Made by a program: the position numbers and the translations under genes. From positions 124,001 through 188,000 of the forward strand of contig NZ_NMUQ01000002.1 in the NCBI RefSeq assembly GCF_002233675.1: DNA of 64,000 nt, read 5' to 3'. Every line of letters starts with the position of its first letter. Position 1 is the first letter of the stretch. The stretch comes from Paenibacillus herberti. Its GTDB lineage: Bacteria; Bacillota; Bacilli; Paenibacillales; Paenibacillaceae. The notes beneath the pieces are model-generated. The model ran no database searches, was not told where the DNA came from, and saw only the letters and a list, made by a program, of their open reading frames with translations. Of this stretch, positions 47,004 to 56,375 are shown in pieces.

Positions 47004-48285
47004 CCTCCTCCCTTATGCTTAGCCTTCCTTTCCATCCCTGGCGTCTGCTTGCGTCCAAAGAAAACCAGGCCAACGATACACCCGATTTCTTAGCCCACTG
47101 CTCGCGCTCTTGCCTTGCTTGAAGGGGCAGCGTGCTCCTAATCGGAACATGCAGCTCTAATCCACAGCGAGCTGCACGCGACAGGTCCGCCAGTTGCTCC
47201 CACAGCTTAATGTCCCATCCAGCAGTTAAAATAACGATGCGGCTACCAACCGTTAACTGCTTTCCAAGCAGCAGTCGCTCTAGTGACTCCGCAGCACCGG
47301 CTCCGGGAGCCGGCACTGCCCGGGCCAGCAGCAAAGCCGCAGTCCGCGCAGCCCGGCTGTCTCCCGGTGCAACCTTAACTTCTGCCTCCGCGCCAGCTTG
47401 CAACCTCACGGTACAGCCGTTAGCGCCAGCATCCATCAGTGCCCGGGCCGCAAGTCCGGCGCAGGCATCCAGTTGGCCATCCGCTCCCGTCTCTCTATAA
47501 CTGCGCTGATCCAAATCAAGCAGCACCAGCATAACTGGCGATGCTCCATGTTCATCCAGCCGCGTGTGCAGTCCTCTGCCCTTCGCAGCCAGCCGCCAAT
47601 CGATCCGCCGTAGTGAATCGCCTTCGCGATAAATACGGTTAAGCGGCCCCGCTCCGCCACGACCGGCCGATTTCCCGCCTCCCTCACCGGCAAAACCACC
47701 CGGCTCCGAAGCCTTCTTTTCGGACATGGACAATGCCCTAAATACCCCTGTCTCTTCCGGCTGAGGCAGCACGGTGAAGCTTCCCGGCGCAGCAAGTTTC
47801 AACATGCCGCATGCGAGTCCGAGCGGGTCCGTAACAACTACTGTCGCCGGAGCGAATTGATAAACACCGCGTCCTAAGCCGCTGACCCGATAATGAGCCG
47901 TCCATTCCTTACTCAGCCACGGCAGCAGCCAGCGAGTCAGAACAAGCGGCTTCCGCTCTGCGGCAGCAAGGTTTTCCAGTTGTTCTCTTACCTGAACAAG
48001 TAGCAGCGGCGGCATCCACCGGCCATGGAAAATAAGTCGTACCGACAGTTCCCCTTCCTTGCCGCCCGGCTCAAGGACACGCTCCACACTTAGTCCACCT
48101 GCAGCCGCCCACAGCTTAGGCAAACACGCCATGGCCAGCACAGCTGCCGGCAGTCCAGCCAAAAACCAATCTAGCGCCGTCCCCCTTAGGAGGACAGCGA
48201 ACAATGCCGCACCGAATAGCGCAGCCAGCAATACAAGCGCAGTCCGTCTTGTCCGAGGCAGCCCCGCTGCATCGCCAGCTTTCAT
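46975..48285 (-). CDS. DUF58-family protein
   Basis: 436 residues with two N-terminal hydrophobic helices (TALVLLAALFGAALFAVLL, WFLAGLPAAVLAMACLP) and the DUF58 signature IYREGDSLRRIDWRLAAKGRGLHTRL. A VWA-like C-terminal half follows (VMLVLLDLDQRSY). DUF58 proteins occur with MoxR ATPases and transglutaminases. ATGA overlap with the moxR gene upstream and a 29-nt overlap with the transglutaminase gene downstream indicate one operon. Confidence 0.9.
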   Translation of the reverse strand: MKAGDAAGLPRTRRTALVLLAALFGAALFAVLLRGTALDWFLAGLPAAVLAMACLPKLWAAAGGLSVERVLEPGGKEGELSVRLIFHGRWMPPLLLVQVREQLENLAAAERKPLVLTRWLLPWLSKEWTAHYRVSGLGRGVYQFAPATVVVTDPLGLACGMLKLAAPGSFTVLPQPEETGVFRALSMSEKKASEPGGFAGEGGGKSAGRGGAGPLNRIYREGDSLRRIDWRLAAKGRGLHTRLDEHGASPVMLVLLDLDQRSYRETGADGQLDACAGLAARALMDAGANGCTVRLQAGAEAEVKVAPGDSRAARTAALLLARAVPAPGAGAAESLERLLLGKQLTVGSRIVILTAGWDIKLWEQLADLSRAARCGLELHVPIRSTLPLQARQEREQWAKKSGVSLAWFSLDASRRQGWKGRLSIREEDGHGWQAWS

Positions 48286-49409
48286 CTTGCAGCCGCCTTT
48301 CCAGCTGCGGACAACGGCGTCTCCGCCAGCAGCCGCGCAAGGGCTCGCAGTGCCAGCTCACGATCCGGCTGCCCGTAAGCTCCTCTGGCGGCAAGCCGAT
48401 GCGCCAGCACCGATGTGGCGACAACCTTCAGGTCTGCCGGTCGCACATAGTCCCGGCCCGCGATATAAGCTGTCGCTTGCGCAGCGCGCAGCCAATCCCG
48501 CGATGCGCGGGGGCTCGCGCCAAGCTCCAGCTCGGGAGCGGATCGCGTCGCTTGGACAACGCGCACCATATAAGCGAGCAGCTCCGGGCTGCAATGTACG
48601 GAGCGACTTTCCTCCGCCATGACTTCCCATTGACGGGGGGAGACGACCGGCCGCAGTTGCTCCGGCGCTTGCTGCTCGCCAGCGCCCATCATTTCCAGCA
48701 TGCGAATCTCCTCGCGAGCTTCCGGATAGCCAATCGACAGCCTCATCATGAACCGATCCATCTGCGCCTCCGGCAGTGGAAAAGTCCCCTCGCTGTCCAG
48801 CGGGTTTTGCGTTGCAATAAGCAGCCATGGTGAAGGCAGCTTCCTTGTAGTCCCATCTACCGTTACGCAGCGCTCCTCCATTGCTTCGAGCAATGCGGAT
48901 TGGGTACGTGGCGAGGTGCGGTTGATCTCATCCGCAAGCACAACATTGGCCATGACCGGTCCCTCACGGTAAATGAACTCCCCTTTTCGAGCGTCCCACA
49001 CGGCCGATCCCGTCAAATCTGCTGGCAGCAGATCGGAGGTGAATTGGATTCGCTGAAACTTGCCTCCCAATACGCGCGCCAAGGCGCGTGCGAGCAGCGT
49101 TTTGCCTACACCGGGGACATCCTCTAGCAAAATATGCCCACCAGCCAACATAGCCGTCATCGCCAGTCCGATGACTTCTCCTTTACCAAGCAGCACGCTC
49201 TCCGAACGAGCGGCCATTCGCGCCAGCAGCGCCTGTCGAGGTTCCGGCCACTCCTCCTGCAAGCGAGATGAACCCCATAGCGTTTCCCCTGCTTCAAGCC
49301 CCTGGCTCTTCCTTTGCACCGGCCCTTCCTCATGCCCCTGCTCATACCTGCGCCCCGACCCGTGCAAATTCCCCCACGTCTCTCGCTCCTGATCCGGCTG
49401 GTTTTGCAT
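48282..49409 (-). CDS. MoxR-family AAA+ ATPase
   Basis: 375 residues. Walker A in LLEDVPGVGKTLLARAL, Walker B in NVVLADEINRTSP, sensor ATQNPLDSEGTFPLPEAQMDRF, and the lid domain with SPRASRDWLRAAQA. MoxR ATPases are thought to act as chaperone-like activators of VWA/DUF58 partners, as the next gene encodes. The first ~55 residues are polar and not part of the fold. The ATG follows GGGAGGGG. No clear promoter was recognized upstream. Confidence 0.93.
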   Translation of the reverse strand: MQNQPDQERETWGNLHGSGRRYEQGHEEGPVQRKSQGLEAGETLWGSSRLQEEWPEPRQALLARMAARSESVLLGKGEVIGLAMTAMLAGGHILLEDVPGVGKTLLARALARVLGGKFQRIQFTSDLLPADLTGSAVWDARKGEFIYREGPVMANVVLADEINRTSPRTQSALLEAMEERCVTVDGTTRKLPSPWLLIATQNPLDSEGTFPLPEAQMDRFMMRLSIGYPEAREEIRMLEMMGAGEQQAPEQLRPVVSPRQWEVMAEESRSVHCSPELLAYMVRVVQATRSAPELELGASPRASRDWLRAAQATAYIAGRDYVRPADLKVVATSVLAHRLAARGAYGQPDRELALRALARLLAETPLSAAGKAAAR

Positions 49410-49577
49410 GTTGATCCCCTCCCATCCGCTCCCAATCTAGCGGTATCTTCTACTAGACAGTTTGGCCAGCGGTTGAGAGATTTAGACTCATTCCTACAAA
49501 ACACGCTAAAGTGGCTGCCCCCTTAGAATCGATGCGTAATTAAGCTGGCGGCAGCGGCGTCTACGATTTTGGATAAC

Positions 49578-49624
49578 AAAAAACAGGAGGAGGCTGAGCC
49601 CATCTCAGCTTCTTCCTGTTTTTT
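49578..49624. terminator. Intrinsic terminator between the deacetylase and moxR genes
   Basis: AAAAAACAGGAGGAGGCTGAG and CTCAGC...CCTGTTTTTT form a long stem with a CCCAT loop and T tracts on both strands. It would end the deacetylase transcript coming from the right; pairing is slightly better in plus-strand RNA (G-U instead of A-C). Confidence 0.85.
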
Positions 49625-49700
49625 GTGATAATCCCTCTCGCTTCGCTTCAACACTAGGAAAACTAGAAAAAATCAGAGCGCCTCAGCTTGTCCATACACA

Positions 49701-49886
49701 TCTAATGGAACTGAGAGAGCCTATTTCCCCTCAAAATGGGCCAAAAATTATCTAAAGGAACTGAGCCGCGTTATTTGAGTCAAAAAACGCGATATTACCG
49801 TGAAATTCCCCAATAACGTTTCTCAGTTCCGTTACGCCTCGTAAACCCTCCATTTTGCTGAAATAAGGCTCCCCAGTTCCGTTACA
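49701..49886. repeat. Four copies of the dispersed ~25-bp repeat
   Basis: Two direct copies (49701-49727 with TCTAATGGAACTGAGAGAGC; 49751-49778 with TCTAAAGGAACTGAGCCGCG) are followed by two inverted ones (49811-49835 with AATAACGTTTCTCAGTTCCG; 49861-49886 with AATAAGGCTCCCCAGTTCCG). The inverted arrangement could fold into a large hairpin. The remaining intergenic DNA from 49410 to 50051 shows no gene. Confidence 0.8.
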
Positions 49887-50051
49887 CATGAAGCTGCTTT
49901 AAAATCATGCACACGAAGCTCATGAGTGCCTCAGATTCGAAAACGATTTAGCGCTATCAGCCTATATGCTGTACTGGCGCCATAATTAGGTTGCCGCCCC
50001 AACCAATTTATGACCCTATTTGTATCTCCGTCTGCATCTCTATCTCTATCT

Positions 50052-51539
50052 CTATCCATCCTCAGCAGCAGCACCACTGCCAAGCCATGCCTCCGCCAAA
50101 CCTGGCGAAACCTCAATCCGGGTGAGAGAATCTTCCATCAGCTCCAACACCTCACTAAGCGGAGCATACAATCTACCTTCTCCATTGAGGAAAGCTGTAT
50201 CCCGATTCAAGCTGCCAATTCCGGAATATCCAATAATCGAAGCTGTTCCTTCCGGTGCATTCCAGATCACCCCTCCGCCCAGCGCCTCTACCGTACGCCG
50301 TACCGGCACCGTTAGCTTCCCGTCCACAACAAAGTATTCACCATACCCGATCCGTACTTCTCCATAGCCGGATTGAAGCAGTAAATCCGCTTGAAGCGTG
50401 CCGTATGTTTTGGGTTTGACCGGTGGATTTACCGTCTCTGCGCCCTTTCCTATGGCTGGTAAAACAGCGCCTTCCCCGACTCCGTTGCTTGCCGCCGCCA
50501 GCCAAGCCTTACTGCTCCGCAGCTGGTTGCTTTTCTCGGCAAGTGCGGTTATTTCCGCAGCCTGCGGCGCTTCACGTTTCCATTTCATTTTCTTCGCAAC
50601 TGGAAAAACAGGAGACTTTACCTTCGAGGTTATAACAGCGAAACGGTACCCTTTAGCCTTATAAAATTCAATGATAGCCGGTAAAGCCTTAACGGATTCC
50701 GCATGTCCTGTCCCATCATGAATCAGCACCGTCATCTCTCGCTTGAATGGAGCCGATGTTGCACCTGCTATTATTTCCTTGGCTGGTACGCCGACTCGCC
50801 GGGAATCCCCGCTGTCCACATTCCAATCCACCATCGTATATCCAGCAGCCTTCATCGCTTTAAAATACCCAGCATCAAAGTTGGTGAACGTTCCTCCTGG
50901 AGCCCGTACCAGATTAGTCGCAACTCCGGCGTCTAGCAGCGCTTGTTCGGTGAGCAGTGTCTGGCGTGCATAGCCTGCGAAGCTGCTGTAAATATCCTTG
51001 TAAACATGATTATAGGAATGGTTGCCGATTGCATGACCTTCCTCCTGCACTCGGTTAACCCGTTTCGACTGTTCCTTCACATTCTTTCCCACCATGAAAA
51101 AGGTCGCCTTGACCCCATATTTCCGCAAAATGTCCAGCACATCGCTGGTATGTACACTCGGCCCGTCGTCAAAGGTGAGATAGACCGTTTTGTCCTCGGC
51201 GGAAGGCTTCTTCTCCTCCGGCTTGCTTGAAACAAGCTGTGCGGTGTTTCCCGCTTTACTATCTAAGGCTCCAGAGGAATCCTCTTGCAGACCCTCAGTC
51301 TGCAAGCCCGGATTACCCGATTTCTTTTCCGCAGCCAAAACAGCCGCCTGCTTCAAAGCGTCAAGCAGTTCCGGTTCGCCGATGCTTGGAGCTTGAGCGG
51401 CCGAGGCCACCGAAGCCGCTGGCGGGGAGGCCAACTGATGCAAGCCTTTGAGTCCCGCTCCTTCTCCTCCCATGCCAATCCATCCAATGCAAATCGCCGC
51501 TCCTAATGCGATCAGACGCAGTTTGTTCATTCTAGCCAT
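50052..51539 (-). CDS. Secreted polysaccharide deacetylase with C-terminal stalk domain
   Basis: 495 residues with an N-terminal signal/anchor (LRLIALGAAICIGWIGMG) and a linker rich in Ala, Ser and Glu. The CE4 NodB domain spans about 118-310: metal/catalytic TFDDGP, the zinc-binding GNHSYNH, LVRAPGGTF and DWNVDSGD, and the final His in VLIHDGTGH. The C-terminal ~110 residues resemble the copper-amine-oxidase-type stalk domain (VVDGKLTVPVRRTVEALGG). CE4 enzymes of this type deacetylate peptidoglycan or chitin oligosaccharides outside the cell; the exact substrate is not determinable. It follows the GDPD gene by 113 nt. Confidence 0.92.
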   Translation of the reverse strand: MARMNKLRLIALGAAICIGWIGMGGEGAGLKGLHQLASPPAASVASAAQAPSIGEPELLDALKQAAVLAAEKKSGNPGLQTEGLQEDSSGALDSKAGNTAQLVSSKPEEKKPSAEDKTVYLTFDDGPSVHTSDVLDILRKYGVKATFFMVGKNVKEQSKRVNRVQEEGHAIGNHSYNHVYKDIYSSFAGYARQTLLTEQALLDAGVATNLVRAPGGTFTNFDAGYFKAMKAAGYTMVDWNVDSGDSRRVGVPAKEIIAGATSAPFKREMTVLIHDGTGHAESVKALPAIIEFYKAKGYRFAVITSKVKSPVFPVAKKMKWKREAPQAAEITALAEKSNQLRSSKAWLAAASNGVGEGAVLPAIGKGAETVNPPVKPKTYGTLQADLLLQSGYGEVRIGYGEYFVVDGKLTVPVRRTVEALGGGVIWNAPEGTASIIGYSGIGSLNRDTAFLNGEGRLYAPLSEVLELMEDSLTRIEVSPGLAEAWLGSGAAAEDG

Positions 51540-51652
51540 TTCCCGTCACCCTTTCTATTCTGCGAATCTATTTGCTAGATTCTATGAAGCTGAGGGGCGT
51601 TGTATGCTAGATGAGAGAAAAGTTGGCCTGCTTGATTGGCAGATAGATGCGA

Positions 51653-52729
51653 TTAGCTCGAAGGAGGAGCTGTTCTCGAGGGAGACACTGTGTTGGAAGG
51701 TGATTTTTTTATCCACTCGCGAAAATGGTAGGGATCGTCCGTCACAATGGCATCCGCTCCTGCGGCAACGGCCTTGACTGCGTCCCTCCTCCGGTCTATC
51801 GTCCACACCATAACGGCCATGCCACTGCTATGGATGCGGCGAACATAGCGAGGCTCAGCCAGTTTCATGCGGATATTAGCATAGGTCGCAAAGTCCGCCA
51901 TCTCATGCAGACGCGTCTCCTCCAGCTCTTCCACCCGGGAAATAATGACGCATAGCGGCACAGACGGCAGTAAGTCATTGAATCTCCGCAGCGCCGGAAG
52001 GCCAAACGACTGCACAATGACGGGAGCTTTACGCCATGCCGGGCTGGAAGCGGAAGACTCCAGCCTCTCCTCACCGGTCAAGTTATGACGTATTAACGCA
52101 TCGGCCACTGCCCGCTCCAAGCCCGGCTGCAGCTGCGGGTCCTTGAGCTCTAGCAGCAAGCCGACCCGCCCTCCATAACGGCGAAGCACCTCGTCGAGCA
52201 TCGGGATGCGTTCGCCTTTGAATTTATCCGAATGCCAGGAACCAGCGTCGAATCCTCTAAGTTCGGATATCGTCCGATGTGACGCAATGCCTTGTCCATT
52301 CGTCGTCCGATCAAGCGCCGAATCATGCAGCACAAAAGGAACCCCATCACGCGAAAGCTGGACATCCAGCTCGATGTAGTCCGCCCCGTTCTGTACTGCG
52401 TGATCAAAAGCAGCAAATGTATTTTCGGGAGCTGTGGCCGAAGCCCCTCGATGCGCAATGACGAGCGGCCTGGCAGGTCCGATGGGAGTCGCCGCAACAC
52501 GGATCACTCCGGAATTTTGGGAGATGAATGAGACGGCTGACGGCAGGCTCTTTGGCGAGTGTATACTTTCAGACCGGGATGGCTTTTCCAAACTGCCAGT
52601 TAGAGCCAGCGCCTCAGCCGCACTTGCCTGAGCAGGAACGGCCAGCAGCATCCCTGCCAAGAGCAAGATGAAGTATTTTGGGGTTACGGAATTGCTGTGT
52701 CTGCTCCTAACTCGCCGTCCTTCTCTCAT
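51653..52729 (-). CDS. Secreted glycerophosphodiester phosphodiesterase
   Basis: 358 residues from the ATG at 52729 (AGAGGAG upstream); the frame extends 25 codons further without a site. A signal peptide (YFILLLAGMLLAVPAQASAA) precedes the GDPD barrel at about 110-340: VIAHRGASATAPENTFAAF with catalytic His-Arg, ELDVQLSRDG with metal ligands, VLHD with the second His, LLLELKDP, and the closing WTIDRRRD. GDPDs release glycerol-3-phosphate from phosphodiesters or teichoic acid fragments. Probably extracellular. Confidence 0.93.
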   Translation of the reverse strand: MREGRRVRSRHSNSVTPKYFILLLAGMLLAVPAQASAAEALALTGSLEKPSRSESIHSPKSLPSAVSFISQNSGVIRVAATPIGPARPLVIAHRGASATAPENTFAAFDHAVQNGADYIELDVQLSRDGVPFVLHDSALDRTTNGQGIASHRTISELRGFDAGSWHSDKFKGERIPMLDEVLRRYGGRVGLLLELKDPQLQPGLERAVADALIRHNLTGEERLESSASSPAWRKAPVIVQSFGLPALRRFNDLLPSVPLCVIISRVEELEETRLHEMADFATYANIRMKLAEPRYVRRIHSSGMAVMVWTIDRRRDAVKAVAAGADAIVTDDPYHFREWIKKSPSNTVSPSRTAPPSS

Positions 52730-52878
52730 GTCGCGTCTCCTCTTCCAATTGTGTCCTATCCTTACTATGTCCAAATTTGAAAATAAATCCTTAAAATTTA
52801 CCAAAATATATTGAAACGCAAGCCCGCCCGGTTCAGGATCTGGACGAATGGTTTGATGTTCTCTACTATTTTGGACGC

Positions 52879-52942
52879 AAAAAACCGTTCCTTTGTAATG
52901 GGTTGGCTGTCGCCTCCATTTACTAAAGAACGGTTTCTTTTT
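52879..52942 (-). terminator. Terminator of the bcp gene
   Basis: AAACCGTTCTTTAGTAAATGG and its imperfect complement CCATTACAAAGGAACGGTTT (minus strand) form a long stem followed by TTTTTTG. It separates bcp from the GDPD gene. Confidence 0.85.
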
Positions 52943-52962
52943 TGTGTTGCCCCGAATACTAC

Positions 52963-53430
52963 TTAATTCAGGCTGGCCAGAACCTCAGCCGCATGCCCCT
53001 TTACTTTGAGGCCGCGCCATTCCTTGACGAGGCGTCCCTCTTCATCAATCAGGAAGGTTGAACGGACGACGCCCATATACTCCCGTCCATATAGCTTTTT
53101 GAGCTGCCAGACGCCGTATAATTCAGCCACTTCATGCTCCTGATCCGACAACAGCGTGAATGGAAGTTCATGCTTGGCGCGGAAGTTGTCATGAGACTTG
53201 ACGCCATCAGGGCTAATGCCCAGCACGACCGCTCCTGCGCCGCGGAAGCTCGGTTCCATGTCTCGGAAATCGCAGGATTCCTGCGTGCAGGCAGTCGTGT
53301 TGTTTTTAGGATAAAAGTAGAGGATAACTTTGCTTCCCCGATAATCGGAGAGTGAAACATGAGGCTCCTCCGCCCCCGCTGCGGGCAGCGTAAAATCTGG
53401 AGCGGGCTCGCCTATTGTGAGATTCGACAT
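52963..53430 (-). CDS. bcp: Thiol peroxidase, Bcp/PrxQ-type peroxiredoxin
   Basis: 155 residues from the ATG at 53430 with AAGGGG upstream. The thioredoxin-fold peroxiredoxin has PAPDFTLP, YFYPKNNTTACTQESCDFRD with the peroxidatic Cys48 and a resolving Cys53 five residues later, and the catalytic Arg in VVRSTFLID. It reduces hydrogen and organic peroxides using thioredoxin. The track-length frame begins six codons upstream, without a ribosome site. It stands alone with its own terminator. Confidence 0.95.
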   Translation of the reverse strand: MSNLTIGEPAPDFTLPAAGAEEPHVSLSDYRGSKVILYFYPKNNTTACTQESCDFRDMEPSFRGAGAVVLGISPDGVKSHDNFRAKHELPFTLLSDQEHEVAELYGVWQLKKLYGREYMGVVRSTFLIDEEGRLVKEWRGLKVKGHAAEVLASLN

Positions 53431-53469
53431 GGTGGAATTCCCCTTCAATATTACGATATTAAGCCAGCT

Positions 53470-54270
53470 CTAAGAGCCAGCGCCCCGGTACCTTTTGACA
53501 CCATGATTCCATACAAGCATCCCGAACGTCATAAACACGATGCCCATTACCGGCGTCAGCAGCGCCAGCTCAGCAAGTCCGTCACCGTGATCCCCGAGGA
53601 AGTAGGATGCGGGAATGACTCCAACAAAGGCAAACGGAATGAGCCAGGTCAGCACAAAACGAATGAACTTGTTGTAGATGTTGATGGGATAACGACCGTA
53701 GTTCTGAATATTGTACATCAGCGGCAGGATGCCGGTCGGTGCATCGGAATAAAAAGCGATTGCCGTCAGTGCCGTATAAATGCCGCCGTACACAAGTACG
53801 GCACCTAGAACAAGCAGGATCATCACCGGAATATCCCAAAAACCTAGCGGCAGTCCAAGCTGTATCCAGCAGGAGACCATAATGATGACGCCCCCGAGGG
53901 AGCCAATCAGCGAAGGCGGGTCCATATTTTCCAGCGTTACCTGGAACCAGTTATGCGCCGGGCGCGTCAGGACACGGTCCATTTCGCCTTTTGTAATGTA
54001 GCGCTCGCTGAAACTCCAAAGATTGAAAAACGTAGAGAAAATACCGAACGGCACCATGAAAAAGCCATAAACGAAAATGACTTCCGCTTCGCTCCAGCCG
54101 CCGAGCGTCGGTGTGTGTTGAAAGACGATCAGGATAAAGATCAGGTTGACCGCTTGGAAGCTGAGGTCAGCCAAAACCTCGATCCAGAAATCGGCCCGGT
54201 AGGTCAGCTTTGTTTTTGCGTAGTTCTTGAAATAATCCCAAAAAAGGGACAAATAGAAACGAATATTCAT
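53470..54270 (-). CDS. ABC-2 exporter permease (PF06182 type), second subunit
   Basis: 266 residues from the ATG at 54270, with GGGAGG at good spacing inside the end of the preceding gene. Six hydrophobic segments are visible (NLIFILIVFQHT, VIFVYGFFMVPFGIF, GVIIMVSCWIQLGL, IPVMILLVLGAVLVYGGIYTALTAIAF, FVLTWLIPFAFVGVIPASYF, LTPVMGIVFMTFGMLVW). The family signature ERYITKGEMDRVLTRPAHNWFQV is shared with the partner permease's NEIRDGSVAIQMIRPYNY. With the two upstream genes it forms a complete exporter; the cargo is unknown. Confidence 0.9.
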   Translation of the reverse strand: MNIRFYLSLFWDYFKNYAKTKLTYRADFWIEVLADLSFQAVNLIFILIVFQHTPTLGGWSEAEVIFVYGFFMVPFGIFSTFFNLWSFSERYITKGEMDRVLTRPAHNWFQVTLENMDPPSLIGSLGGVIIMVSCWIQLGLPLGFWDIPVMILLVLGAVLVYGGIYTALTAIAFYSDAPTGILPLMYNIQNYGRYPINIYNKFIRFVLTWLIPFAFVGVIPASYFLGDHGDGLAELALLTPVMGIVFMTFGMLVWNHGVKRYRGAGS

Positions 54271-54271
54271 G

Positions 54272-55066
54272 TTATCCTCCCTGTACGAACAACCGGCGCC
54301 GCGCCGCGCGCCACACCAGCGCAATCGGAATCAGCAGAATGGCGAACCAGAGCAATTGAATTCCGAGCACACCGGCAATCTCATTAGACGGGGTACGTCC
54401 GGTGAAGACAGAGCTTGGCAAGTACGTAATCGCCTGGAACGGCAACCATTTCATCGTTTCACCCAACCAGCCGGGGAAAAAGCTAATCGGTACAATAACG
54501 CCGGAGAATAAGTCAACGGCCACGCGTTTCAGCCTCATCATGCCCTCGCTGCTCTCGACGAAAAAGGCAGCCAATCCCGTCAAAATATTGATCTGCGAGT
54601 TGATCAGGAAAGCAAAAAACAGCATGACAAGATATACTGCCCAAGTAGCAGGGTCGGTTGGCAAACGCACCGGGAACAGCAGGCAAGCCAGCGCCATGCC
54701 GGGAATCATAAAGAGGAGGAAACGGAATAGTCCTTCCCCGAAGCCCTGCATCATTTTGACCACAAGATAGTTGTAGGGACGAATCATCTGGATCGCCACA
54801 CTGCCATCGCGGATCTCATTGCTGATTTCTCGATCGAGATTGTTGAAATAAAAGGCGCGCGCCATCCAGGACACAGCGACATAAGTTGTCATCTGCCCAA
54901 TCGTGAAACCGGCCAGCGTGGTCTGACTTCCGTAGATGGCTCCCCATAAGAAGTAATAAGCTCCAATATTAATCGCATAAATAATGATGCCGCTGTAATA
55001 ATTAACGCGATAAGCGAGCATCATCAAAAAACGGATGCGGATCAGATCCACATAAGCACTACCCAC
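54272..55066 (-). CDS. ABC-2 exporter permease (PF06182 type), first subunit
   Basis: 264 residues if it begins at the GTG at 55066 (GSAYVDLIRIRFLMML), which has AAGGAG 10 nt upstream and overlaps the ATPase gene end by 8 nt. An in-frame ATG at 55111 would add a basic 15-residue stretch but lacks a site. Six membrane segments and the family element REISNEIRDGSVAIQMIRPYNYL are present. It pairs with the following permease, whose ATG lies one base after this stop. Confidence 0.88.
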   Translation of the reverse strand: MGSAYVDLIRIRFLMMLAYRVNYYSGIIIYAINIGAYYFLWGAIYGSQTTLAGFTIGQMTTYVAVSWMARAFYFNNLDREISNEIRDGSVAIQMIRPYNYLVVKMMQGFGEGLFRFLLFMIPGMALACLLFPVRLPTDPATWAVYLVMLFFAFLINSQINILTGLAAFFVESSEGMMRLKRVAVDLFSGVIVPISFFPGWLGETMKWLPFQAITYLPSSVFTGRTPSNEIAGVLGIQLLWFAILLIPIALVWRAARRRLFVQGG

Positions 55067-56375
55067 GGCGAATCGGCTCCTTCCCTTGCGGGCGGACTTC
55101 TTCCCCGGCATTTTCAGCAGCGTCTCCGTCTGCGGCGTCCGGCATTTGTGCGTCCGAGTCGGTCAAGCTATCCCTGCCCTCCAGATCAGGTAGATCCAGA
55201 GCGTCACGGCCAGCTGGCTGTGTTGGTCCAGCTGTGATTACTTCAATCTCCTGAACTACGTTGCCTGATGAAGCGGTAACTTCTGTTTCCGCATTTTCGG
55301 CTTTAGCTTCAGCTTCGCTTTCTACAGCCAGCTCGGCTGCACGCGTTTTGCCTGGTGACGCTGCATCCCCGGACTGGTAAATTTCGCGGACAATGTCGTC
55401 CGTATTGGTTTCAATAATCTGCATATCGCGAATGTCGAGTCGGGATTCACCTACGACACGAGCCAAAGCGTCAGCTACTTTGACTTCATTCGGCAGCCAC
55501 ATCGCCGCTGTGACGTCGCTGTCCGCCCGCCAAGTCACGCCCGGCAGGCCTGCTGTCAGCTCAGCCAGCTGCTGCGGCTTGACGCGCTCGCCGAACTGGA
55601 ATGTAATCTCGCGACCGCGACTCCAGCGGCTTTTGAGCTCGTCTAGACTCCCATCGTAGATGATGCGCCCGTCATCCAGCATGATAACCCGTGTGCAAAG
55701 CGCTTCGATATCCTGCAGGTCATGTGTCGTCAGCAGAATGGTCGTTCCTTGCTCACGATTCAGCGTCTTGAGGAAGTCGCGGATCTCGGTTTTGACCACA
55801 ATATCAAGGCCGATCGTCGGCTCGTCAAGGAACAGAATCGACGGATTATGCAGCAGGCTGGCTACAACCTCACAGCGCATGCGCTGGCCGAGACTCAGCT
55901 TGCGCACAGGACGATTGAGCAAATCGCCCAATTGCAGGCGCTCGACCAACTCATCCAGCCTTTTGCGATAATCTGCTTCCGACACACGGTAAATCTTGCG
56001 CAACAGTTGGAAAGATTCGGTTACGGCAATATCCCACCAGAGCTGCGACCGTTGGCCGAACACGACCCCGATGCCGCCGACAAATTTCTCCCGATCCTTG
56101 TGGGGAATGAAGCCGTTCACCCTTAGATGTCCAGCTGTCGGAACGAGAATACCCGTCAGCATTTTGATCGTGGTGGATTTTCCAGCTCCATTCTCCCCGA
56201 TATATCCGCAAATTTCCCCTTGGGGAATTTGGAAAGAAATATCTTTGACTGCCGTAATTTCGCGATATTCGCGCTTGAATAAGTCCTTGAGGGCACCGGA
56301 AAGCCCCTCTCTATTCTTCTGAACGCTGAACTGCTTGCGCAGATCGCGCACTTCTATAGCCGGCATGTTGCTCAT
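55059..56375 (-). CDS. ABC exporter ATPase with an acidic C-terminal extension
   Basis: 438 residues. Walker A GENGAGKST, Q-loop FGQRSQLWWDI, signature LSLGQRMRCE, Walker B SILFLDEPTIGLD, and H-loop TTHDLQDIE define the nucleotide-binding domain (about 1-240), followed by a regulatory region typical of this subfamily up to about 330. Family members usually end near residue 325-335. Here a further ~105 residues rich in Ala, Glu and Asp follow. First gene of the exporter operon; the ATG follows AAAGGGG. Confidence 0.93.
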   Translation of the reverse strand: MSNMPAIEVRDLRKQFSVQKNREGLSGALKDLFKREYREITAVKDISFQIPQGEICGYIGENGAGKSTTIKMLTGILVPTAGHLRVNGFIPHKDREKFVGGIGVVFGQRSQLWWDIAVTESFQLLRKIYRVSEADYRKRLDELVERLQLGDLLNRPVRKLSLGQRMRCEVVASLLHNPSILFLDEPTIGLDIVVKTEIRDFLKTLNREQGTTILLTTHDLQDIEALCTRVIMLDDGRIIYDGSLDELKSRWSRGREITFQFGERVKPQQLAELTAGLPGVTWRADSDVTAAMWLPNEVKVADALARVVGESRLDIRDMQIIETNTDDIVREIYQSGDAASPGKTRAAELAVESEAEAKAENAETEVTASSGNVVQEIEVITAGPTQPAGRDALDLPDLEGRDSLTDSDAQMPDAADGDAAENAGEEVRPQGKEPIRRG

